Positions 24,088 through 34,049 of a DNA stretch of 64,000 bases are shown here, piece after piece (the stretch's first letter is position 1; the number at the start of each line of letters is the position of its first letter). The stretch comes from Sphingorhabdus sp. EL138. Lineage in GTDB: Bacteria; Pseudomonadota; Alphaproteobacteria; Sphingomonadales; Sphingomonadaceae. The notes beneath the pieces were generated by a model. The model worked only from the letters and a program-made list of their open reading frames with translations. It was not told the DNA's origin and did no database searches. Location of the stretch: the NCBI RefSeq assembly GCF_945862485.1, contig NZ_CAMAYF010000006.1, positions 1 to 64,000 on the forward strand. The letters run 5' to 3'. The translations under genes were made by a program, and so were the position numbers.

Positions 24088-25019
24088 GAGGCGAAAATGC
24101 CGCGCAGATCAGCGCTCGCTTTACCCAGCAATTCTTGCGCAAGCTGCGCGGGGCCCTCGCCACCCATTGCATATAGACATTCGCCCGACTGCAATTCGCT
24201 GCCGTCGGCTGTGAAGATTTCGGCACGCAGCCTGATCTGCGTCCCTTCAACCCGCGCCAGTGCCGCAACTGGCGAATGGCAATTACCCCCGACAGCGGCG
24301 AGAAACGCACGTTCGGCATGAACGGCAGCAAATGTATCAGCGTCGTTGATAGCCTCTAAAAAAGGGAACAGGTCGTCACGGCTGGCCAATCGGTCGATGC
24401 CCACGGCGCCTTGGGACGCGGCTGGCAAAAACGCGTCGAGCGACAATTCAGCCCCCACATCGGCCATACCCAAACGGTCAAGCCCTGCAGCGGCAAGCAA
24501 AGTGGCATCTGCGTCGCCTGTATCAATATGCGCAAGCCGGGTCGCGACATTGCCGCGTAGGGGCACAATCTGCAAATCCGGCCGCGCCCGTTGCAGCTGC
24601 GCCGCGCGCCGGGGGCTCGACGTGCCGACACGTGCGCCTTGCTTCAAATCACCCAGCGACGCGGCCCCAATCAACCGATCATGGACGTCCGCGCGTGGCA
24701 ACATCGCAGAAATGACAAAAATGTCGGGACGCCATGTTTCGACGTCTTTCATCGAATGGACGGCAATATCAATCTGGTCATCGATCAGCGCGCGTTCCAA
24801 TTCCTTGGTCCAAAGCGCTTTCCCGCCAATATCCGCCAATGGCCGGTCCTGAATTTTGTCACCCGTCGCCAGCATCGGAACAAGCTTCACCGCGTCATCC
24901 GGCAGGTTATGCAACAGTTTCACAGCCGCCATGGCCATCTCGGCTTGGGCTAAAGCCAGCGGAGAACGGCGGGTTCCGATGCGTAAAGGACGCTCGGCTG
25001 TGAATATTGGACATGTCAT
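24084..25019 (-). CDS. hemC: Hydroxymethylbilane synthase (porphobilinogen deaminase)
   Basis: This enzyme joins four porphobilinogen units on a dipyrromethane cofactor. It has 311 residues. The cofactor-binding cysteine is Cys247 (GGNCHSP). Other marks are RIGTRRSPLALAQ at 13-25, DIAVHSMKD at 84-92 with the catalytic Asp, GTSSPRRAAQL at 132-142 and PLRGNV. It is the first gene of the hemC-hemD-mitofilin operon. Only 42 bases separate it from the divergent tsaD start, so the two promoters must overlap. Confidence 0.95.
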   Translation of the reverse strand: MTCPIFTAERPLRIGTRRSPLALAQAEMAMAAVKLLHNLPDDAVKLVPMLATGDKIQDRPLADIGGKALWTKELERALIDDQIDIAVHSMKDVETWRPDIFVISAMLPRADVHDRLIGAASLGDLKQGARVGTSSPRRAAQLQRARPDLQIVPLRGNVATRLAHIDTGDADATLLAAAGLDRLGMADVGAELSLDAFLPAASQGAVGIDRLASRDDLFPFLEAINDADTFAAVHAERAFLAAVGGNCHSPVAALARVEGTQIRLRAEIFTADGSELQSGECLYAMGGEGPAQLAQELLGKASADLRGIFAS

Positions 25020-25061
25020 GCGGCTTGTTCATAGCGGCGCGTCCACCTATGGGAAAGCACA

Positions 25062-26096
25062 ATGGCAATCATCCTGGGTCTTGAATCAAGCTGCGACGAA
25101 ACGGCAGCGGCAATCGTGCGGTCCGACCGGACAATCTTAAGCCATGCCTTGGCTGGACAAGAGGACCATCACCGCGCCTTTGGCGGCGTCGTTCCCGAAA
25201 TTGCGGCGCGCGCACATGCAGAATTGATGACACCTTTGGTGGAAACCGCGTTGGCCGATGCAGGACTTACCTTAAACGACGTTGATGCGATTGCCGCGAC
25301 GGCAGGGCCAGGGCTGATTGGCGGCGTGATGGTCGGGCTAGTCACGGCAAAGGCGCTTGCCATGGCATCGGGCAAGCCACTGATTGCCGTCAACCATCTT
25401 GAAGGCCACGCTTTGTCGCCGCGCCTCATCGATTCGGATCTAGAATTTCCCTATTTGCTGTTGCTTGTGTCGGGCGGGCATTGCCAGTTACTGCGCGTCA
25501 ACGGCGTTGGCGATTACAACCGTCTGGCGACCACCATCGATGATGCAGTGGGCGAAGCGTTTGACAAGACCTCGAAAATCTTGGGCCTCGGCTTTCCCGG
25601 AGGGCCAGCGGTCGAACGCGCCGCCGCCATAGGCAACGCCCACAACGTGCCCTTGCCAAGGCCGTTAAAGGGCGCAGATGAACCGCATTTCTCCTTTGCT
25701 GGTCTCAAGAGCGCCGTCCTGCGCGCACATGAAACGGGCCAGTATAAGGTCGAGGACATCGCCGCGTCGTTCCAATTGGCGGTGATCGACTGCCTCTATG
25801 ACCGCATAAGCTACACGCTGGATCGCATAGATGCGCCCGCCGCCTTGGTCGTAGCTGGCGGCGTTGCGGCCAATGTGCCGATCCGTGAGATGCTGGAAAA
25901 GCTCGCTGCGCAATGTGGAATGCGCTTTGTCGCCCCGCCCTTGTGGCTGTGCACCGACAATGGCGCCATGATTGCTTGGGCCGGCGCAGAGCGCTTTGGC
26001 ATGGGCCTAACGGACGGGCTGGACTTTGTCGCCCGGCCCCGTTGGCCGCTTGACCCCCATGCCGCGCCCGCGCGCGGCGCAGGCGTTAAAGCATGA
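25062..26096 (+). CDS. tsaD: tRNA N6-threonylcarbamoyladenosine transferase TsaD
   Basis: This enzyme transfers the threonylcarbamoyl group to A37 of tRNAs that read ANN codons, working with TsaB and TsaE. It has 344 residues with the ASKHA fold. [16 protein letters not shown] opens the protein, [12 protein letters not shown] follows, and the metal-binding NHLEGH is near residue 110. The phosphate-binding loops LVSGGHCQL and [12 protein letters not shown] are also present. It is followed by gpsA with a 4-base overlap (ATGA), a common alphaproteobacterial pair. Confidence 0.95.
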   Translation: MAIILGLESSCDETAAAIVRSDRTILSHALAGQEDHHRAFGGVVPEIAARAHAELMTPLVETALADAGLTLNDVDAIAATAGPGLIGGVMVGLVTAKALAMASGKPLIAVNHLEGHALSPRLIDSDLEFPYLLLLVSGGHCQLLRVNGVGDYNRLATTIDDAVGEAFDKTSKILGLGFPGGPAVERAAAIGNAHNVPLPRPLKGADEPHFSFAGLKSAVLRAHETGQYKVEDIAASFQLAVIDCLYDRISYTLDRIDAPAALVVAGGVAANVPIREMLEKLAAQCGMRFVAPPLWLCTDNGAMIAWAGAERFGMGLTDGLDFVARPRWPLDPHAAPARGAGVKA

Positions 26097-27088
26097 GCGC
26101 AGCCAGATATCCAGTCGGCATCATTGGTGGCGGCGCGTGGGGCACAGCGCTTGCGACAGTCATGGCGCAAATCCATGATGATGTCTTGCTATGGGCCCGC
26201 GAAGAAGATGTTGTGCGCAGCGTGAACGCCCAACATGAAAACACCCTCTTTTTGCCCGGAACAGCTTTATCGCTTAAAATTGAAGCGACCACAGACCTTG
26301 CGCGCATGGCTGCATGCGAAGCACTCATGATTGTTACCCCGGCGCAACATGTGCGCGCGATTTTATCCGCACTTCCGGACACACAGGCACCGCTGATCCT
26401 ATGTGCCAAGGGGATTGAGGCCAACACGCAAATGCTGGTGTCCGACATCGCGGCGCAGGTGCGGCCGCATAATCCGCTCGCGGTACTTTCCGGCCCGACA
26501 TTTGCACATGAGGTCGCGGCTGGAAAGCCAACCGCCGTGACGCTTGCGACCGCAAACCGAACGCTTGGTACGGAACTGATGCGCAGTATCGCTACCCCGT
26601 CTTTTCGTCCCTATTGGTCCGATGATGTCGTTGGCGCGGAAATTGGCGGCGCGGTTAAAAATGTGCTCGCAATTGCCTGTGGCGTTGTCGATGGCGCGGG
26701 CCTTGGCCTGAATGCGCGTGCCGCGTTAATCGCCCGCGGCTTTGCCGAAATGCAGCGTTATGGCCTCGCGCGCGGCGCGAAAATCGAAACGCTGGCTGGG
26801 CTATCGGGGCTCGGCGACCTGGTGCTGACGTGCAGTTCGGAAAACTCGCGAAACTTCTCCTTGGGCCGAGGTCTTGGGCAGGGAAACACGGCAGAAAATC
26901 TGCTCGCCGACCGCAAGACCATTGCCGAAGGTGCCTATACTGCACCAGTGCTTTTGAAGTCGGCCAGATCTCTGTCCATCGAAATGCCAATCGTTTCAGC
27001 TGTTTGCGCGCTACTCGCTGGCACGGCCACAGTGGAGGCCGTCGTGACCGACTTATTGGCCCGTCCACTCAAGTCCGAAAGCTGGTAA
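26093..27088 (+). CDS. gpsA: NAD(P)-dependent glycerol-3-phosphate dehydrogenase
   Basis: This enzyme reduces dihydroxyacetone phosphate to sn-glycerol-3-phosphate for phospholipid synthesis. It has 331 residues. The Rossmann motif [10 protein letters not shown] is at about 11-20, followed by [26 protein letters not shown] and the catalytic region [21 protein letters not shown] with the conserved Lys. [14 protein letters not shown] completes the family pattern. Its start overlaps the tsaD stop by 4 bases. It ends shortly before the flippase gene. Confidence 0.95.
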   Translation: MSAARYPVGIIGGGAWGTALATVMAQIHDDVLLWAREEDVVRSVNAQHENTLFLPGTALSLKIEATTDLARMAACEALMIVTPAQHVRAILSALPDTQAPLILCAKGIEANTQMLVSDIAAQVRPHNPLAVLSGPTFAHEVAAGKPTAVTLATANRTLGTELMRSIATPSFRPYWSDDVVGAEIGGAVKNVLAIACGVVDGAGLGLNARAALIARGFAEMQRYGLARGAKIETLAGLSGLGDLVLTCSSENSRNFSLGRGLGQGNTAENLLADRKTIAEGAYTAPVLLKSARSLSIEMPIVSAVCALLAGTATVEAVVTDLLARPLKSESW

Positions 27089-27129
27089 ATGCGGCCTGAA
27101 TCCGCTACTTGATGCACAAAGGACCGCAT

Positions 27130-28626
27130 TTGACCACAGCCAGAACCGATGAAGAAGACATCCAAGCGCTCGCCAAAGGCGGCCGCACCAATGTCTTTGG
27201 ATTCGTGCTGCGGCTGGCGGCGCGTATCCCGTTCCTTTTCATCGCAGGGCGGCTATATGGTCCCGAGGCGCTTGGCCGTTTTGCTTATGCGATTTTGATC
27301 GTTGAATTTGCAGCCCAGCTTGGATCGCTTGGCTTGCGCCGGGGTCTTGCGGAGCTCTTGTCTAAGGAAGATCAGCCACACGCCCATATCATCGCGGATT
27401 GCTTGCTTGCCGCGCTGGTCGCTTCGGCGCTAGGCGCTGCATTTCTGATCGCGTTGCCGCAATTCATGTTTCCCAATAGCGGTATCAACGGGCTGGATCG
27501 ATTTTTGCCACTGGCGATTTTTGCGATTGTAGCGACCGACATTGCGTTGTCTGCACTCGCCTATAAATTTGACATAGTGTCTACCGTTCGGGCACGCGCC
27601 GTTGTTGAACCTTGGACGATCAGCATCGCTGCGGGTGCATTTTATTTCTATTCCGCTCGCGATGGTCTGATCCTGGCTTATGTAGCCTCTTTGGCCGCCG
27701 CACTTGTTGTCGCCCTTTGGCCTTTATGGCGTAGCTATGGCCTTCCGCGCGGCTGGCGGCCAAGCCCGATGCGTTCGTTTGGCATTGCCCGGCGCAGCCT
27801 GCCGCTTGCTGCTGCAGACGCAGCCGAATGGGGCAGCCGGCGGCTTGACCTTGCCATATTGGGCTTGTTCGCTTCGCCTGCGATTGTCGGAATTTATTAT
27901 ATCGCGCAACAAGTCGCGAGCTTGCCGCAGAAGTTGAAAACCAGTTTCGATCCAATTTTAGGGCCCGTCATTACCCGCAATTTGCAAACGAAAAACTATG
28001 CGGAAATCGCCAAGCAAGTGGGTCAAGTCGGCTTCTGGATCATTGCGGCGCAGGCGGGAATTGCATTGGCGCTTGGTATTCCCGGCGAAGCCGTAATGGG
28101 TCTGGTGGGCCCTGAATTTGCCGGCGGCGCTATAGCGCTTGCCTTTTTGCTCGCAGCAGAAGTTGCCGCCGCCACCGCTGTCGTGAGCGAATCCGCCTTA
28201 GTTTACGTGGCACGCCACCGAAATCTTTTGATCTCGCTGGGCATGCTTATCGTGCAGGCATTGGTGAGTGTTGGCCTCATCATACTGGTCGACGATTTGC
28301 CCATTCAGCCAGAACAACTCGGCCTGTATCAAGCGGCAGCGGTGGCGTGCGGCCTGATGATCTCACTGGGTATCGGGTCGCTTATCAAATCCCGGTTTCT
28401 GTCGCATTTGCTTGGGCGGAGAGTTATTGTCTGGCGCTGGACATTAGTTTTGGCCGTCGCGGCCGCAGCGCTGCTTGGGTTCCTGATCGTCAGCCTACCC
28501 GCCCGATTTGAATGGGTCGAACTTACAATCGGCATTCCCGCAATTCTAGGTCTTTATGGCTGGATCATCTGGAGCTGGGGCTTTGGTCCCGAAGACCGAG
28601 TCCTATTCCGCAAGAAACGCGATTAA
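27130..28626 (+). CDS. Polysaccharide/lipid-linked oligosaccharide flippase (Wzx/MurJ-like)
   Basis: This multi-pass inner membrane protein has about 500 residues and some 12-14 hydrophobic segments. The start ALAKGGRTNVFGFVLRLAARIPFLFIAGRLYGPEALGRFAYA matches the MOP-superfamily oligosaccharide flippases of sphingomonads. It probably moves a lipid-linked sugar unit across the inner membrane. The TTG at 27130 is preferred because AAAGGA lies 6 bases before it; an ATG at 27112 without a ribosome site is the alternative. It starts 41 bases after gpsA and converges on the adenosine kinase gene, overlapping it by 4 bases. Confidence 0.8.
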   Translation: MTTARTDEEDIQALAKGGRTNVFGFVLRLAARIPFLFIAGRLYGPEALGRFAYAILIVEFAAQLGSLGLRRGLAELLSKEDQPHAHIIADCLLAALVASALGAAFLIALPQFMFPNSGINGLDRFLPLAIFAIVATDIALSALAYKFDIVSTVRARAVVEPWTISIAAGAFYFYSARDGLILAYVASLAAALVVALWPLWRSYGLPRGWRPSPMRSFGIARRSLPLAAADAAEWGSRRLDLAILGLFASPAIVGIYYIAQQVASLPQKLKTSFDPILGPVITRNLQTKNYAEIAKQVGQVGFWIIAAQAGIALALGIPGEAVMGLVGPEFAGGAIALAFLLAAEVAAATAVVSESALVYVARHRNLLISLGMLIVQALVSVGLIILVDDLPIQPEQLGLYQAAAVACGLMISLGIGSLIKSRFLSHLLGRRVIVWRWTLVLAVAAAALLGFLIVSLPARFEWVELTIGIPAILGLYGWIIWSWGFGPEDRVLFRKKRD

Positions 28627-29618
28627 CCTAAACGCTTGGCAACCAAATCAGCGATGTCTGCTTCTGGCCGCGCGCCATAATGCGAGATAATCTCCGCGGC
28701 GCACACCGCGCCCATTGTCAGGCATTCCGCCATCGGGCGCCCTTGCGCAAGGCCGGCAAACACACCGGACGCAAACAGGTCGCCCGCGCCTGTGGTATCG
28801 ACCAGCTGCGCCACGGGTTCAGCCTTCACTTCCGTACGCACGCCATTTTCGACGGCAATCGCGCCATTTTCGCCGCGTGTGCAGACGAGCAATGGAACCT
28901 TGGCCGCAATAGCCGCAACCGAGGCTTCGAAATCGTCGCTGTTATTCAGTGCGCAGATTTCAACTTCGTTGGAGAATAAAATATCAATCCGACCAGCGTC
29001 CATTTCGGCAAGGAAGTCGGGTCCGTGCCGCGAAATCACAAAAGCGTCTGATAAGGTCAATGCCACTTTGCGGCCAGCCGCGCGCGCGACATCAATGGCG
29101 GTCCGCATGGCGGCACGGGGTTCTTCCGGGTCCCACAAATAGCCTTCAAGATACAGGATCGCGGCGCTTTCGATCAGCGATTTGTCGATGACTGATGCAG
29201 GCAAATATTGGGATGCACCCAAAAAAGTGTTCATTGTGCGCTGCGCATCCGGCGTGACCAATATGTAGCAACGCGCGGTCGATGGCGCACCGTCACGCGC
29301 AGGAACGTCAAAATGAATGCCGCCTGCGCGAATGTCATGTGCGAAAACGTCACCAAGCTGATCGGTTGCAACTTGCCCGATAAACGCCGTCTTGTGCCCA
29401 AGTCGCGCAAGGCCCGCCAAGGTGTTCGCCGCCGAGCCGCCGCTGATTTCGCGCGCAGGCCCCATATGCGCATACAAGCCTTGCGCACGCTCCTCATCGA
29501 TAAGCTGCATGCTGCCCTTTGTCAGGCCTTCGCTGGCGATAAAAGCATCGTTGGTATCAGCGATAATATCCACAATGGCATTGCCAATTGCGAGGACGTC
29601 GAAGCAGGTATCAGTCAT
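28623..29618 (-). CDS. Adenosine kinase-like PfkB-family sugar kinase
   Basis: This ribokinase-family enzyme has 331 residues and probably phosphorylates adenosine to AMP. AIGNAIVDIIA is near the start, ISGGSAANTLAGLARLG is the first family signature (about 59-75), and VDTTGAGDLFASG near 283-295 is the second with the catalytic Asp. Gaps and N-terminal style follow bacterial adenosine kinases rather than fructokinases, but the nucleoside substrate is inferred. It is transcribed alone, convergent with the flippase gene. Confidence 0.85.
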   Translation of the reverse strand: MTDTCFDVLAIGNAIVDIIADTNDAFIASEGLTKGSMQLIDEERAQGLYAHMGPAREISGGSAANTLAGLARLGHKTAFIGQVATDQLGDVFAHDIRAGGIHFDVPARDGAPSTARCYILVTPDAQRTMNTFLGASQYLPASVIDKSLIESAAILYLEGYLWDPEEPRAAMRTAIDVARAAGRKVALTLSDAFVISRHGPDFLAEMDAGRIDILFSNEVEICALNNSDDFEASVAAIAAKVPLLVCTRGENGAIAVENGVRTEVKAEPVAQLVDTTGAGDLFASGVFAGLAQGRPMAECLTMGAVCAAEIISHYGARPEADIADLVAKRLG

Positions 29619-29691
29619 ATAGTTTCCTAGTCTAAGCCACGCGCGCCCTAGTTGGGTTGGACATTTCCGGCAAGCGCTTTAGAACGGCGGC

Positions 29692-30345
29692 ATGATTCAG
29701 GCGCTGATGCTTTCCTTCCAAAGCCTGTCCGACAGGCGCGTCGCTGTTGTGATGGTCAAAGTGATCGTTTTGACCATAGTCACCCTTATTGTTTCGGGCA
29801 TCGGCCTTTGGTTTGCCCTGCAAGCCTTATTCGGCTGGCTGAGCGTAAATGACACAGGTTTTTGGTCAGGCTTGCTATCCGCCGCGATTCTTGGCTTGTC
29901 GGGCATTTTGCTATTTCGCGCGGTTGCAGTCGCAATCACTTGGGTTTTTGCCGACGACATCATCGATGCTGTTGAGGATCGGTTTTATCCTCGCCACGCC
30001 GCGTTCGGCAAACGGCCAAGCCTCGGCGCAGGTGTCCATATGGCGGTAAAGTCTATAGCGCGTGTGGTCGGCTATAATCTGCTCGCGTTGTCTGTTTACA
30101 TTCTATTGCTGTTTACTGGTGTCGGCACCGCGATTGCGTTCCTACTGATCAACGCCCTGCTTTTGGGCAGAGATATGGAGGACATGCTTATCGCGCGTCA
30201 TGGCGCTAAGGGGGCGATGAACAAGCTGTCACGCGTCATGCTGGGGCTATTTGGCACTGCGGGCATGATGGTGCCGCTCGTCAACCTATTCGTGCCTGTT
30301 TTGGCGACGGCGATGGCCGTTCATTTGGTGCATTCGGAAAAATAG
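29692..30345 (+). CDS. EI24/CysZ-like integral membrane protein
   Basis: The protein has 217 residues and about four to six hydrophobic segments (around 20-48, 58-85, 125-150 and 180-212). The EI24 family includes the sulfate transporter CysZ. The N-terminal ALMLSFQSLSDRRV and central NALLLGRDMEDMLIARH are typical of the alphaproteobacterial branch. No direct evidence links it to sulfate here. It is followed 3 bases later by a lipoprotein gene. Confidence 0.8.
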   Translation: MIQALMLSFQSLSDRRVAVVMVKVIVLTIVTLIVSGIGLWFALQALFGWLSVNDTGFWSGLLSAAILGLSGILLFRAVAVAITWVFADDIIDAVEDRFYPRHAAFGKRPSLGAGVHMAVKSIARVVGYNLLALSVYILLLFTGVGTAIAFLLINALLLGRDMEDMLIARHGAKGAMNKLSRVMLGLFGTAGMMVPLVNLFVPVLATAMAVHLVHSEK

Positions 30346-30348
30346 CGC

Positions 30349-30747
30349 GTGACCAAAAATATACTCCCGCTCACCGTCACCGCACTGTTGCTGGCAGGCT
30401 GCGTCTCGGCGCCTGAGGCGCGTGCGCCAGCGCGTCAGCCCGCACCCGTGGAGCGCACTGCGGCATCTTTTCCGTCGCGCCCTGCTCCCGCACCAATACG
30501 CGGACTTGACGGCGTGATTGGCAAGGACGCCAATGCCATAAAACGCTTGTTCGGCGAACCACGACTGGACGTAGTCGAAGTTTATGGTCGCAAGCTGCAG
30601 TTCGTCGGCAAGCCTTGCATCCTCGATGCGTTTCTCTATCCCGAACGCAAAGGCGGACGCGAAGTCGTCACTTATGTCGATGCACGCAGAAGTGACGGAG
30701 CAGCCGTAGACCGCGCCGCTTGCATTGAGGCCCTGCAACGCCGCTAA
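30349..30747 (+). CDS. Small lipoprotein, function unknown
   Basis: The protein has 132 residues starting at GTG (30349). A lipoprotein signal with LLLAGC (lipidated Cys near residue 18) is followed by a Pro/Ala/Arg-rich linker, then a compact domain containing GVIGKDANAIKRLFGEPRLDVVEVYGRKLQFVGKPCILDAFLYP. The pattern G..A..L...FG.P..D resembles SmpA/BamE-like lipoproteins in shape only. Two further Cys residues may form a disulfide. It probably shares a transcript with the EI24 gene. Confidence 0.7.
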   Translation: MTKNILPLTVTALLLAGCVSAPEARAPARQPAPVERTAASFPSRPAPAPIRGLDGVIGKDANAIKRLFGEPRLDVVEVYGRKLQFVGKPCILDAFLYPERKGGREVVTYVDARRSDGAAVDRAACIEALQRR

Positions 30748-30785
30748 GTCATCAACAATTCTTTCGCCCCGCGCCCGGGCGGACC

Positions 30786-31913
30786 CTAAGTAGCGGCATC
30801 CCACTCGGCCCGGACCGATGGGTCTCTCTCTGCAGGCAAATATTCCATACGCCGCCGTGCCAATGCCTCAGGCGACAGCCGCCCCAACGCCCAAATCGCA
30901 GCACCACGAACCAAAGGTTCAGGATCAGCCAGCAACCCTTCAATCTGCGCAATAAGTCCCACATCAGTGCCATTGCCAGCCGCGATTAAGACATTGCGTA
31001 TAAACCGATCCCGTCCAATCCGCTTAATCGGCGAGCCAGAAAAGAGCTTACGGAACGCGGCATCATCCAATGTCAATAAATCGGCAATTTGCGGCGCAAC
31101 CAATTCTGCGCGTGGTAAAAACGCCTTATGCGCCGCCGCCGTTTCAGCAAATTTGTTCCACGGACAGACCGCCAGGCAGTCATCACAGCCATAGATATGA
31201 TTGCCCATCAATGGCCGAAGCGCGGGATCAATCGGTCCCTTATGTTCGATGGTCAAATAAGAGATACAGCGACGAGCATCGAGCCGATAGGGCGCGGGAA
31301 AGGCGTTGGTCGGGCAAATGTCTTGGCACAAACGGCATGAGCCGCAATGGTCGTCTTCGGGCAATGCCGGACCAAGCTCGGCGGTGGTGTAGATCGCACC
31401 CAAAAACAACCAACTGCCATGTTCTCGGCTGACGATATTGCTATGCTTGCCCTGCCAACCGAGCCCGGCGGATTGCGCCAAGGCTTTTTCCATCACGGGC
31501 GCAGTATCTACGAAAACCTTGACGCCTGCGCCCGCTTCATGCGCCAGCCACCCCGCTAGCCGCTTGAGCGCCCCCTTCACGACATCATGATAATCGCGTC
31601 CTTGGGCATAGACTGAAATGCGTGCGCGCGTGTCTTGATCGGCAAGGACCATGGGGTCCTGCGGCGGGGCGTAGCTCATCCCCAACATGATGACGGATTT
31701 GACCTCAGGCCATAAAACATTCGGATTGGCGCGTTCATCGGTGCGGCTTTCCATCCAGAGCATATCGCCATGCAGGCCTTCGCGCAGCCATTGTCGAAGC
31801 CGCACGCCTGCCGATGGCGCGAGACGACCAGGCGCGATGCCAAAGGCGACAAAGCCTTCGCTTTTGGCCCGGTCTTGCAAAGCATCACTTAAATTTGACT
31901 CGTCTCTCTTCAC
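30786..31913 (-). CDS. queG: Epoxyqueuosine reductase
   Basis: This cobalamin- and iron-sulfur-dependent enzyme reduces epoxyqueuosine to queuosine in tRNA anticodons, the last step of the pathway. It has 375 residues. The two [4Fe-4S] motifs are [13 protein letters not shown] and, later, [29 protein letters not shown] and LGMSYAPP are family marks. The C terminus carries HEAT-like repeats ([27 protein letters not shown]). It stands alone on the minus strand, divergent from the P450 gene. Confidence 0.92.
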   Translation of the reverse strand: MKRDESNLSDALQDRAKSEGFVAFGIAPGRLAPSAGVRLRQWLREGLHGDMLWMESRTDERANPNVLWPEVKSVIMLGMSYAPPQDPMVLADQDTRARISVYAQGRDYHDVVKGALKRLAGWLAHEAGAGVKVFVDTAPVMEKALAQSAGLGWQGKHSNIVSREHGSWLFLGAIYTTAELGPALPEDDHCGSCRLCQDICPTNAFPAPYRLDARRCISYLTIEHKGPIDPALRPLMGNHIYGCDDCLAVCPWNKFAETAAAHKAFLPRAELVAPQIADLLTLDDAAFRKLFSGSPIKRIGRDRFIRNVLIAAGNGTDVGLIAQIEGLLADPEPLVRGAAIWALGRLSPEALARRRMEYLPAERDPSVRAEWDAAT

Positions 31914-32146
31914 CTGCCGACCTTATTCAAACCCTCCTACACTCGTAGGGACATCATAATCTATGCAATAGAGGCAAAGCGACTATTAAAGCAATTCGAT
32001 GGCTTTCATGCGGCGGGGCGCTTGGGCCGCCACTTCCCATAGGCAGTATTTCTCATGTCTTGAGACCAAGTGGGTACGCAAGCTGTACTTCGAAGTTCGT
32101 GGTTAATGTCGGCCAACCACGGATTAAGTTGTGGTTCGAAACTGGA

Positions 32147-32198
32147 TTGACATTTTTGTAAGTAGTGGCACTTTCCACGGCGAGAGGAGTCGAGAAAA
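32147..32198 (+). promoter_or_regulatory. Candidate -35 box and leader of the P450 gene
   Basis: A consensus TTGACA at 32147-32152 lies 46 bases before the P450 start. No good -10 hexamer is seen at the usual 17-base distance (around 32170). GAGAGGAG at about 32183-32190 is a strong ribosome-binding site. The remaining part of the 285-base divergent gap from 31914 shows no further recognisable site. Confidence 0.35.
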
Positions 32199-33479
32199 AT
32201 GGCCACTGCCCCGATATTTGAGAGCAATTCGCTGCCCTATGAAGTGAACCAGGCGCCGCACCGCTGGGATGTAACCAAAGCCGATATTTATCTTGAGGAT
32301 CGTTGGCATCCCATTTTCAAGGAAATGCGGGAAAAGGCCCCGATTAACAAAATCGAAGGCTCAGATTTCGGCAGCTATTGGAATGTCACCACGCTGAAAG
32401 CAATCCAGCATGTTGAAGCATTGCCAGATCTTTATTCGTCCTCATTCGAACATGGCGGCATCACGCTGATCGACGACAACGCTCTCGCCGAACCCATTCC
32501 GGAAGACGAAAGAGTCGTCATGCCCATGTTCATCGCGATGGACCGGCCAAAGCATACCGAGGAACGCCGCGTCATAGCGCCGGCGTTTACGCCAGGCGAA
32601 ATGGACCGCATGTCCGGCGACATCCGGCAGCGTACATCCGAGTTACTAGATTCGCTACCCGTTGGCCAAACATTTGACTGGGTTGATCTGGTCTCGATTG
32701 AACTCACGACCCAAATGCTTGCCTTGTTGTTCGATTTTCCTTGGGAAGACCGACGCAAGCTGACTGAATGGTCCGATTGGGCGGGCGACGTCGAACTGTT
32801 CCGCTCCGAAGAAACCCGCAAAGCGCGGCTCGCCAAAATGTTCGAAATGGGCGCCTATTTTCAGAATCTTTGGAACGAGCGCAAAAATAAAGGCGAGGCG
32901 CCTGACCTTATCAGCCGGATGATCCATTCGCCGATGAAGGACATGGCCCCGTTGGAATATATGGGTAACCTCATCTTGCTCATCGTTGGCGGTAATGACA
33001 CGACCCGCAATTCCATGTCGGGCTATGTTTATGGCCTACACAGCTTCCAAGATGAACGGGAGAAGCTGGAAAAAAACCCAGCCTTCATCACTAACGCCGT
33101 CAGCGAGATTATCCGCTGGCAGACGCCGCTGGCGCATATGCGGCGGACCGCGACGCAGGACCATGAGCTATTTGGTGCCCCTATCAAGGCGGGCGACAAG
33201 ATCGGCATGTGGTATCTGTCCGCCAATCGCGACGAGAGCGTGTTTGAAAATCCGGACAAGCTAATCGTTGACCGCGAAAATGCCCGGCGGCATTTGGCAT
33301 TCGGCTATGGCATCCATCGCTGCGTCGGTGCGCGGCTTGCCGAGCTGCAAATCCGCATTCTGCTTGAAGAAATGGCAGCGCGCCGCCTGCGGCCCAACGT
33401 CGTTTCTGAACCAGAGCGCGTCGCCGGTTGTTTTGTCCATGGCTATCGTAAGATGGATGTGGAACTGTCGCGTTATTGA
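32199..33479 (+). CDS. Cytochrome P450, CYP153-like (terminal alkane/aliphatic hydroxylase)
   Basis: This soluble bacterial P450 has 426 residues. The heme-binding loop HLAFGYGIHRCVGARLAELQ carries the iron-ligating Cys375. The I-helix VGGNDTTRNSMSG (about 262-274) is the form found in CYP153, and the ExxR motif is EIIR. CYP153 enzymes hydroxylate medium-chain alkanes, fatty acids or cyclic hydrocarbons at the terminal carbon. They usually lie beside genes for a ferredoxin and a ferredoxin reductase; none is here, so redox partners must come from elsewhere. The family is confident and the substrate is inferred. Confidence 0.85.
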   Translation: MATAPIFESNSLPYEVNQAPHRWDVTKADIYLEDRWHPIFKEMREKAPINKIEGSDFGSYWNVTTLKAIQHVEALPDLYSSSFEHGGITLIDDNALAEPIPEDERVVMPMFIAMDRPKHTEERRVIAPAFTPGEMDRMSGDIRQRTSELLDSLPVGQTFDWVDLVSIELTTQMLALLFDFPWEDRRKLTEWSDWAGDVELFRSEETRKARLAKMFEMGAYFQNLWNERKNKGEAPDLISRMIHSPMKDMAPLEYMGNLILLIVGGNDTTRNSMSGYVYGLHSFQDEREKLEKNPAFITNAVSEIIRWQTPLAHMRRTATQDHELFGAPIKAGDKIGMWYLSANRDESVFENPDKLIVDRENARRHLAFGYGIHRCVGARLAELQIRILLEEMAARRLRPNVVSEPERVAGCFVHGYRKMDVELSRY

Positions 33480-33539
33480 TATGAAACTTTTTGGGCCATG
33501 GCAGCGTATGTGCTGTCAGGGCTTTCAAAGGAACATGTC

Positions 33540-34022
33540 ATGCAACTGAACAAACGCCAATTTCTGTCCTTCTGCAGTGCAGGCGCGGCTGCATTCGTCT
33601 TGGGCTGTGGCCGGGACGCCACCGCCAAGACGCGCTTTGCCGTCACCTACAGCGATGCCGAGTGGAAGAAACGCCTATCGCCAGCGGCTTACCGCATATT
33701 GCGCCAAGAAGACACTGAGCGCCCCTATAGCAGCCGCCTTAACAGTGAAAAGCGTAAGGGCGTTTATGTCTGTGCTGGCTGCAATAAGCGGTTGTTTTCG
33801 TCGGTCACAAAGTTCGAAAGCGGCACTGGTTGGCCGAGCTTTTTCACGCCATTGGCAGGTGGGATTGGCACAAAAACCGACTATAAAATCGGTTTACCTC
33901 GGACAGAAGTGCACTGCGCGCAATGTGGCGGTCATCTTGGGCATGTCTTTGATGATGGGCCGAAGCCCACTGGCAAGCGCTATTGCATGAACGGCGCCGC
34001 CATGAAGTTCGTGCCCGGCTGA
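33540..34022 (+). CDS. msrB: Peptide methionine (R)-S-oxide reductase MsrB, exported
   Basis: This enzyme repairs R-methionine sulfoxide in proteins. It has 160 residues from the ATG at 33540, which has AAAGGA 7-8 bases upstream. The N terminus is a signal with a lipobox-like FVLGC (Cys23), so it is probably a periplasmic lipoprotein. Zinc ligands are Cys78, Cys81, Cys126 and Cys129, and the catalytic cysteine is Cys149 in RYCMNGAAMKF. SGTGWPSF and GHLGHVFDDGP are intact. No second resolving Cys near residue 95 is evident, so recycling may use a different thiol. Confidence 0.88.
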   Translation: MQLNKRQFLSFCSAGAAAFVLGCGRDATAKTRFAVTYSDAEWKKRLSPAAYRILRQEDTERPYSSRLNSEKRKGVYVCAGCNKRLFSSVTKFESGTGWPSFFTPLAGGIGTKTDYKIGLPRTEVHCAQCGGHLGHVFDDGPKPTGKRYCMNGAAMKFVPG

Positions 34023-34049
34023 TCCTGTCGGGCGGGATCGCGATGCCCG

